Shown here piece after piece: positions 1-6,235 of a stretch of DNA of 6,235 nt; within the stretch, counting starts at the first letter, position 1, and the number at the start of each line of letters is the position of its first letter. Under the pieces are notes generated by a model. It did no database searches. It was not told where the DNA came from and was given only the letters and a program-made list of their open reading frames with translations. Made by a program: the position numbers and the translations under genes. The DNA is from JAWLGW01 sp964569055 (GTDB lineage Bacteria; Planctomycetota; J058). The stretch lies in contig CAZMSZ010000421.1 of assembly GCA_964569055.1 (NCBI GenBank), forward strand, positions 1 through 6,235. The letters are read 5' to 3'.

Positions 1-2737
<2,737 letters not shown>

Positions 2738-2741
<4 letters not shown>

Positions 2742-3406
2742 CGGTGGCACCGTGAGCAGTCGTCGAGCCGCTCGGGGGGGAGCACGCCGTACTCGTCGAG
2801 GAGGCGGCGCGCGAGCGCCTCGCGCGCGGCGCGCTCGCGCGGGGGCGACCAGGCCAGGTCGAACAGCGCCGCGCGCGGGCGCAGCCGCGGGCCCGGGTCG
2901 CGGTGGCAATCCAGGCACCACTTCATGGTCATGGGGGTCGCCTTGTGGGTGAGCGGCATGCGGTCCACGCGCCCGTGGCACACGGCGCAGCCGACGCCCT
3001 TGGCCAGGTGGATCGAGTGGTCGAACTGGACGAAGTCGGGCAGGTCGTGCACCCGCGTCCACGCGATCGGACGGCCCGTGCGCCAGCTCTCGCGCACGGG
3101 CTCGAGCAGGGCCGCCTGCGTCCACAGCTCCTTGTGGCAGTTCATGCAGGTGGCGCTGGTCGGCATGCCGGCGAACGACGACGTGGTCGCGGTGGCGTGG
3201 CAGTAGCGGCAGTCGATCCCGAGCCCGCCCACGTGGTGGGCGTGACTGAACGGCACGGGCTGGGGCGGCGGGCGCCCGACGCCGGTGTAGTAGGACGAGT
3301 CGTAGTAGGCGTAGGCGCCCGCGATCAGCAGGGCCACGCTCAGCGCGCCGCCGGCGAGCGCGCTCCGCGCCACGAAGCTGGCGGCTGGCCCGAACAGCTG
3401 GCCCAT
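2738..3406 (-). CDS. actA: Alternative complex III pentahaem cytochrome c subunit ActA
   Basis: This is the membrane-anchored multihaem cytochrome c of alternative complex III, working with ActB in electron transfer from quinol to a periplasmic acceptor or oxidase. From the chosen ATG at 3406 it is 222 residues, close to the usual ActA length. One transmembrane helix lies at about 16-36, then a periplasmic domain with five CxxCH haem-binding motifs: CRYCH 66-70, CMNCH 87-91, CAVCH 140-144, CLDCH 164-168 and CSRCH 217-221. Family-typical stretches include DFVQFDHSIHLAKGVGC and PMTMKWCLDCHRDPG. The frame opens 11 codons earlier (ATG at 3439), but the later ATG gives MGQLF, as in relatives, and has a GGAGGG ribosome-binding site nine bases upstream. 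It is the first gene of the operon visible here. Its stop overlaps the actB start by four bases (ATGA). Confidence 0.95.
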
Positions 3407-3415
3407 GGCCGAGCG

Positions 3416-3421
3416 CCCTCC
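3416..3421 (-). promoter_or_regulatory. Shine-Dalgarno site of actA
   Basis: On the minus strand the sequence reads GGAGGG, then nine bases, then ATG at 3406. This is the best ribosome-binding site near the actA start, and it favours the ATG at 3406 over the in-frame ATG at 3439, which lies upstream of this site. Confidence 0.7.
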
Positions 3422-3500
3422 GCGGCTCGCCGAGCGCAAGCAACAGACCGCCGGGGGTGGCGCGGACTGGAGCGCGGCGAACGCGGCGCTCGGTCGCTCA

Positions 3501-3543
3501 CGCGGGGCGGCCGCGCCCCGAGCCGCGGCGCGGCTGCCCCGCG
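3501..3543. repeat. Strong inverted repeat: 17-bp stem, 9-base loop
   Basis: The left arm CGCGGGGCGGCCGCGCC (3501-3517) pairs with the right arm GGCGCGGCTGCCCCGCG (3527-3543) in 16 of 17 positions. The one exception, G3509 with T3535, would be a G-U wobble in RNA. The loop is 3518-3526. The structure starts about 95 bases upstream of the actA start codon. If transcribed in the actA leader it would be a very stable hairpin. There is no clear run of T after it on either strand (the plus strand continues CTCGTCCTCTTC), so a classical intrinsic terminator is not established. An attenuator, an RNA-stability element or a protein-binding palindrome are all possible. Confidence 0.75.
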
Positions 3544-3650
3544 CTCGTCCTCTTCATGCGCGCGCGCCCGTCGCACCGCGGGCGGGAATGCGAGCGCACA
3601 GGGCGAGCTTGCGCGCGCCCGTGGACCGCGAGGCAAGCCGCGGGCTGCAG

Positions 3651-3681
3651 GCGCAAGTCGCACTCGCTGTGCGGGTTGCGC
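3651..3681. repeat. Imperfect inverted repeat, 13-bp arms, 5-base loop
   Basis: The left arm GCGCAAGTCGCAC (3651-3663) and the right arm GTGCGGGTTGCGC (3669-3681) are complementary except for one G/G mismatch and one potential G-U pair, around the loop TCGCT. The near-symmetric half-sites GCGCAA and TTGCGC, separated by 19 bases, could be an operator for a dimeric regulator of either divergent gene, or an RNA hairpin. The function is not determined from sequence. Confidence 0.45.
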
Positions 3682-3865
3682 GGGCCGCTCGCCACCGGGC
3701 GGCGTGAATGTCGTGCGGCCGCGGAACCTCCAACGGGACGAGGAGTCCATACCCGTGAGGCGTGCGCGCGAGGCGGTCGGTCGCCCGGGTCGGTTCGTGG
3801 CGGCGGCTAGCGACTTGCAGCGCAGGCGAGGACCCGGCGGGCGGGAACGCCGGGCGGGGCCGCCC

Positions 3866-3871
3866 GAGGAG
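3866..3871 (+). promoter_or_regulatory. Shine-Dalgarno site of the diguanylate cyclase gene
   Basis: GAGGAG, continuing as a purine run to 3875, lies 11 bases before the ATG at 3883. An in-frame TAG at 3808 and no other in-frame start codon between it and 3883 leave this ATG as the only candidate. The first base also belongs to the right arm of a short GC hairpin (3851-3866), which might affect access to the site. Confidence 0.6.
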
Positions 3872-3882
3872 AGAGCCGATTC

Positions 3883-4536
3883 ATGTCCTCCAGAATCCTG
3901 AGGAGCCGTCGGCGCGGCGAGGAGGTCTCGGTCGAGCTGTGGCGCGAGCAGCGCCGCCGCGAGGAGGCCGAGCGCGCCCTGGTCGAGCTCCGCCGGCGCG
4001 TGAGCGAGCTGGAGCGCCAGAACGCGATCCTTCGCCACGAGGCGCTGCACGACTCCCTGACCGGCCTCCCCAACCGGCGCGCCCTCGTGGAGAGCCTCGA
4101 GGCGGCGGTCGGCGCGGCGCGCCGGCACGGCCACGCGCTGACCCTGTGCATGCTCGACCTCGACGGCTTCAAGCTGCTCAACGACCTGCGCGGTCACCTC
4201 GCCGGCGACGCCGTCCTGGCGCGCGTGGGCGCCACGCTCCGCGAGGAGCTGCGGGTCGAAGACCTCGCGGCGCGCCTGGGAGGCGACGAGTTCTGCCTGG
4301 TGTTCCCCCACACCGCCGCGAGCGACGCGCTGGCCGTGGTCGAGCGGGTGCGCGCCCGCCTGGCCGCCGCCGGGCCGCCGCGGGTGACCGCCACCTTCGG
4401 CCTGGCCGAGCTCGGCCCCGAGCACGAGGGCGCGACCGCCCTGCTCGAGGCGGCGGACCGCGCGCTCTACCGCGCCAAGCGCGGCGGGAAGAACCGCAGC
4501 GCCGTGTTCCGCAGGCCGGAGCTGGGCGCGAGCTGA
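3883..4536 (+). CDS. GGDEF-domain diguanylate cyclase, small and soluble
   Basis: Predicted to make cyclic di-GMP from two GTP in the cytoplasm. The protein has 217 residues. Residues about 13-55 are a charged, heptad-like helix (probable coiled coil) with no sensor domain, signal peptide or membrane segment. The GGDEF domain fills about 56-210: DSLTGLPNRR (57-66), LDLDGFKLLND (91-101), GHLAGD (104-109), the signature GGDEF (133-137) and ADRALYRAKRGGKN (191-204). Metal- and substrate-binding positions corresponding to PleD D327, N335 and D344 are D92, N100 and D109. The inhibitory I-site RxxD is present as R124-V-E-D127, exactly five residues before GGDEF, so product inhibition is expected. 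The gene points away from the act operon. With no sensor attached, its activity is probably set by expression or by a partner binding the coiled coil; that is inference. Confidence 0.93.
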   Translation: MSSRILRSRRRGEEVSVELWREQRRREEAERALVELRRRVSELERQNAILRHEALHDSLTGLPNRRALVESLEAAVGAARRHGHALTLCMLDLDGFKLLNDLRGHLAGDAVLARVGATLREELRVEDLAARLGGDEFCLVFPHTAASDALAVVERVRARLAAAGPPRVTATFGLAELGPEHEGATALLEAADRALYRAKRGGKNRSAVFRRPELGAS

Positions 4537-4594
4537 TCGCCCGGGCGCTCGGAGGCGGTCGCGTACGAGCCTCAGTCCGATGCGAACCGCAGAG

Positions 4595-4977
4595 ACCGCC
4601 AAGGTAGAGCTGTCGCTGGACGAGCTCGGCTCCTTCGCCTGGAGCCTGAAGAACTAACTGACCGCCAAGAACGCCAAGAGCGCCAAGGAAGAGCTGTCGC
4701 TGGACGAGGCGGCTCCTTCGCCGGAAGCCTGAGGAACCGACTGGTAAGAGCTGTCGCTGGACGAGGTCGGCTCCTTCGCCTGGAGCCTGAAGAGCCCACC
4801 GCCAAGAACGCCAAGAGCGCCAAGGAAGAGCTGTCGCTGGACGAGGCGGCTCCTTCGCCGGAGGCCTGAAGAACCGGCTGGTAAGAGCTGTCGCTGGACG
4901 AGCTCGGCTCCTGTGCCTGGAGCCTGAAGAACCGACCGATCAAGAGCGCCCAGGGAGAGCTGTCGCCCGGACTCGGC
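4595..4977. repeat. Intergenic array of six related repeat units
   Basis: A core beginning GAGCTGTCGCTGGACGAG starts at 4607, 4691, 4748, 4828 and 4885. A sixth, decayed copy (GAGCTGTCGC then divergence) starts at 4957. Spacings are 84, 57, 80, 57 and 72. Each core continues with a potential hairpin, GGCTCC - loop - GGAGCC, followed by CTGAAGAAC or a variant. In copies 1, 3 and 5 the stem is perfect (4628-4646, 4769-4787, 4906-4924), and in copy 5 the loop has changed while the stem has not. Copies 2 and 4 have one base fewer before and one fewer after the loop start and pair with a bulge. The longer units begin with a 9-base repeat, CGCCAAGAA CGCCAAGAG CGCCAAGGA (4663-4689 and 4800-4826). 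Units 1 and 6 have shortened versions of this lead-in. The array fills most of the 503 bases between the cyclase and methyltransferase genes. The alternating reading frames argue against a protein. Confidence 0.85.
4661..4934. repeat. Tandem duplication of a 137-bp module inside the array
   Basis: Positions 4661-4797 and 4798-4934 align end to end without gaps. They differ at 8 of 137 bases by my count, and the first 65 bases are identical. Each module contains one long unit (with the CGCCAAG triplet lead-in) and one short unit. The shared frame-shifting differences between long and short units show that the two-unit module was duplicated as a block, more recently than the units themselves diverged. 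A degenerate third start (ACCGATCAAGAGCGCC) follows at 4935. Confidence 0.9.
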
Positions 4978-5005
4978 GATCGCGGGGCGTGGGCTCGCCC
5001 GTATC

Positions 5006-5023
5006 CTGAGGCGGTGACCTCAG
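5006..5023. repeat. Inverted repeat upstream of the methyltransferase start
   Basis: CTGAGG (5006-5011) and CCTCAG (5018-5023) are perfect 6-base complements around the loop CGGTGA, ending 16 bases before the ATG at 5040. It could be an operator half-site pair or a small leader hairpin. Six bases is short, so chance occurrence is possible. It contains the TGA at 5007-5009 that closes the methyltransferase frame upstream. Confidence 0.35.
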
Positions 5024-5039
5024 CGCGCGTCGAGCTGCC

Positions 5040-6209
5040 ATGCGTCCGCTGACGAGCGAAGGCGCCGCGTTCCTGCGGAGCCCGCGGGCGCAAGCCGCCC
5101 TGGCCACCCTCGATCCTGCCGACCCGCTGGCCGCGGTGGCGCGCCTCCGGCGCGAGGGGTTCGACCCGGACGAGGCGGGCTGGCTGGTGGACCAGGCTGC
5201 GCTGCGGGTGCGGGCGCGCGGGAAGCTGCCCGAGCCCGAGCGGCTGCTGTTCACCGACGAGGCGCTCGAGCAGGCGAGCGGGCTCGAGGTCGCGACCTGG
5301 CGGGCGGCGCGTCTCGCCGGCTACCCCGCGGCGCTCGACCTGTGCGCGGGGATCGGCGGCGACGCGCTGGCGCTGGCGCGCGCGCTCCCGCGGGTGGTCG
5401 CGGTCGAGCTCGATCCGGTCCGGGCGGCGCTCCTCGAGCACAACGCGGCCGCGCTCGGGCTGGCCGACCGGCTCGAGGTGCGGGTGCTCGACTGGACGAC
5501 GCAGGACTGGAGCGGCCACCCGCTGGCGTTCGTCGACCCCGCCCGCCGGATCGACGGCAGGCGCGTGACCTCGCTCCACGCCATGCGCCCCAACCTTGCC
5601 GCCGTGCAGACGCTGGCCCGCGAGGTGCCCGACGTGCTCGTGAAGGTCGCCCCCGGCCTCGATGTGGACGAGGTCCCGCGCGCGGCCGGCCTGGAGCTGA
5701 TCTCGGTGGGCGGCGAGCTCAAGGAGGCGCTGCTCGTGTTCGGCGGCGTCCGCCGGTCCGAGGACCCGATCGCGACCGTGCTCCCCGGCCCCCACGACTT
5801 CACCGGCCCACGCGCGCTCCCCGCGCGCGTGGCGCCGCCCGGCGCGTACCTGCTCGAGCCCGACCCCGCCGTGATCCGCGCCGGCCTGGTCCGCGCCCTC
5901 GGCGAGCGCCTCGACGCCTGGCAGCTCGACCCCGAGGTGGCCTACCTCTCCAGCGACGGGCGCCCCGAGACCCCGTTCGCCCGCGCCTGGCGCGTCCTCC
6001 GCCACGGCCCGTTCCGCAAGAAGACCCTCGCCCGCTGGCTGCGCGACCTCGGCCCCGCCCGCGTGACCGTCACCGGCCGCGCCACCCCGATCGCCCCCGA
6101 GACTCTCCGCCGCCAGCTCCCGTCCGACCCCCGCGGCCCCGAACGCGCCGTGATCGTGACCCGAGGCTCCGACGGTCCGCTGGCGATCGTGGGCGAGCCC
6201 CTGCGCTGA
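5040..6209 (+). CDS. Class I SAM-dependent methyltransferase with THUMP-like C-terminal domain
   Basis: Predicted S-adenosylmethionine-dependent methyltransferase, probably cytoplasmic and possibly acting on RNA; the substrate is unknown. The protein has 389 residues. An N-terminal helical region (1-95) precedes the Rossmann core: motif I LDLCAGIGGDALALA (99-113), the acidic SAM-ribose contact VELD (122-125), and motif IV as FVDPARR (164-170) followed by GRR (173-175). DPARR in place of the (N/D)PP(Y/F) of amino-methyltransferases is typical, as I recall, of this THUMP-like group. The later stretch LLEPDPAVIRAG (271-282) and the C-terminal part (about 310-389, with VTVTGRATP and AVIVTRGSDGP) fit the THUMP-like domain. 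An in-frame TGA at 5007 and no other start codon before 5040 make this ATG the earliest possible start. No clear Shine-Dalgarno site is visible, so a leaderless or weakly initiated message is possible. It follows the cyclase gene on the same strand but is separated by 503 bases of repeats, so a shared operon is doubtful. Confidence 0.85.
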   Translation: MRPLTSEGAAFLRSPRAQAALATLDPADPLAAVARLRREGFDPDEAGWLVDQAALRVRARGKLPEPERLLFTDEALEQASGLEVATWRAARLAGYPAALDLCAGIGGDALALARALPRVVAVELDPVRAALLEHNAAALGLADRLEVRVLDWTTQDWSGHPLAFVDPARRIDGRRVTSLHAMRPNLAAVQTLAREVPDVLVKVAPGLDVDEVPRAAGLELISVGGELKEALLVFGGVRRSEDPIATVLPGPHDFTGPRALPARVAPPGAYLLEPDPAVIRAGLVRALGERLDAWQLDPEVAYLSSDGRPETPFARAWRVLRHGPFRKKTLARWLRDLGPARVTVTGRATPIAPETLRRQLPSDPRGPERAVIVTRGSDGPLAIVGEPLR

Positions 6210-6222
6210 AGGGCAGCGAGCA

Positions 6223-6235
6223 CTAGCTAGCTAGC
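6223..6235. repeat. CTAG tetranucleotide run at the window end
   Basis: CTAGCTAGCTAGC is three and a quarter copies of CTAG. The first 12 bases are self-complementary. It places a TAG in every frame on both strands just after the methyltransferase stop. It contrasts strongly with the surrounding GC-rich sequence. It runs to the edge of the window, so its full length is not visible. Confidence 0.7.

Larger units (their letters stand above)
3407..3882. other. Divergent intergenic region between actA and the diguanylate cyclase gene
   Basis: These 476 bases separate two genes read in opposite directions, so promoters for both should lie here, but I see no convincing -35/-10 pair on either strand. 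Short open frames exist on both strands. They have Arg/Pro/Ala-rich translations typical of random GC-rich DNA, and I recognise none of them. What does stand out is a 17-bp inverted repeat (3501-3543), an imperfect 13-bp inverted repeat (3651-3681), and a GC-rich hairpin abutting the cyclase ribosome-binding site (CGGGCG 3851-3856 with CGCCCG 3861-3866). Confidence 0.6.

Noticed and set aside
3560..3622. A 12-base direct repeat, GCGCGCGCCCGT, at 3560-3571 and 3611-3622, with similar flanks (ACCGCG)
   Set aside because: It is mostly alternating C and G, which recurs by chance in this composition. No third copy or element boundary is visible.
3601..3882. A cyclic di-GMP riboswitch in front of the cyclase gene
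   Set aside because: I could not find the conserved GEMM core or its paired stems in the leader. The hairpins present do not match that fold.
3755..3901. A GTG-started 48-codon frame with GAGGAG nine bases upstream, overlapping the cyclase start
   Set aside because: The spacing to the Shine-Dalgarno-like sequence is good, but the product is Arg/Gly/Pro-rich with no similarity I recognise. A leader peptide cannot be supported from one sequence.
4537..4579. A terminator after the cyclase gene (CGCCCGGGCG and nearby GGCG)
   Set aside because: The palindrome is self-overlapping with no usable loop, and no T-run follows.
3340..4602. A 420-codon minus-strand frame covering the divergent region and the cyclase
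   Set aside because: It is antisense to the GGDEF gene, which has all its motifs in the plus frame. The intergenic part shows no domain.
4595..4977. A CRISPR array
   Set aside because: The units alternate in spacing, and the sequence between cores is itself repeated, not made of unique spacers. No cas gene is present.
4572..6005. A 477-codon open frame on the minus strand across the repeats and the methyltransferase
   Set aside because: It is antisense to the methyltransferase. The part over the repeat array is a low-complexity Ser/Arg/Pro translation of the repeats.

Overview
The window is very GC-rich (well over 70% by eye), and third codon positions in the coding frames are almost all G or C. 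It carries the 5' part of an alternative complex III (ACIII, Act) respiratory operon. The GC bias, the Act genes, and a THUMP-like methyltransferase beside a small diguanylate cyclase would suit a myxobacterium-like member of the Myxococcota. ACIII also occurs in several other phyla, so this assignment is an inference from style and not a proof.

Layout. Positions 1-3406 on the minus strand hold actA (pentahaem cytochrome c) and then actB (molybdopterin-oxidoreductase-like, iron-sulfur subunit). They overlap by ATGA. actB runs off the left edge of the window, still open after 913 codons. Positions 3407-3882 are a divergent intergenic region with no convincing gene. It contains a strikingly strong 17-bp inverted repeat (3501-3543) and a second, imperfect one (3651-3681). 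Positions 3883-4536 on the plus strand encode a small soluble GGDEF diguanylate cyclase with an intact catalytic motif and an intact inhibitory site. Positions 4537-5039 are non-coding in appearance and are mostly occupied by an array of six related repeat units (4595-4977), including a 137-bp module present twice in tandem. Positions 5040-6209 encode a class I SAM-dependent methyltransferase of the THUMP-like family. The window ends in a CTAG tetranucleotide run that looks out of place in this genome.

How the parts work together. ActA and ActB belong to one membrane quinol:electron-acceptor oxidoreductase. ActB carries iron-sulfur clusters and ActA carries haems; together they pass electrons towards a periplasmic carrier or a terminal oxidase. 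The cyclase and the methyltransferase are separate functions transcribed away from the act operon, and nothing in the sequence ties them to it beyond adjacency. The least explained parts of the window are the repeat array between the cyclase and the methyltransferase, and the long hairpin in front of actA.
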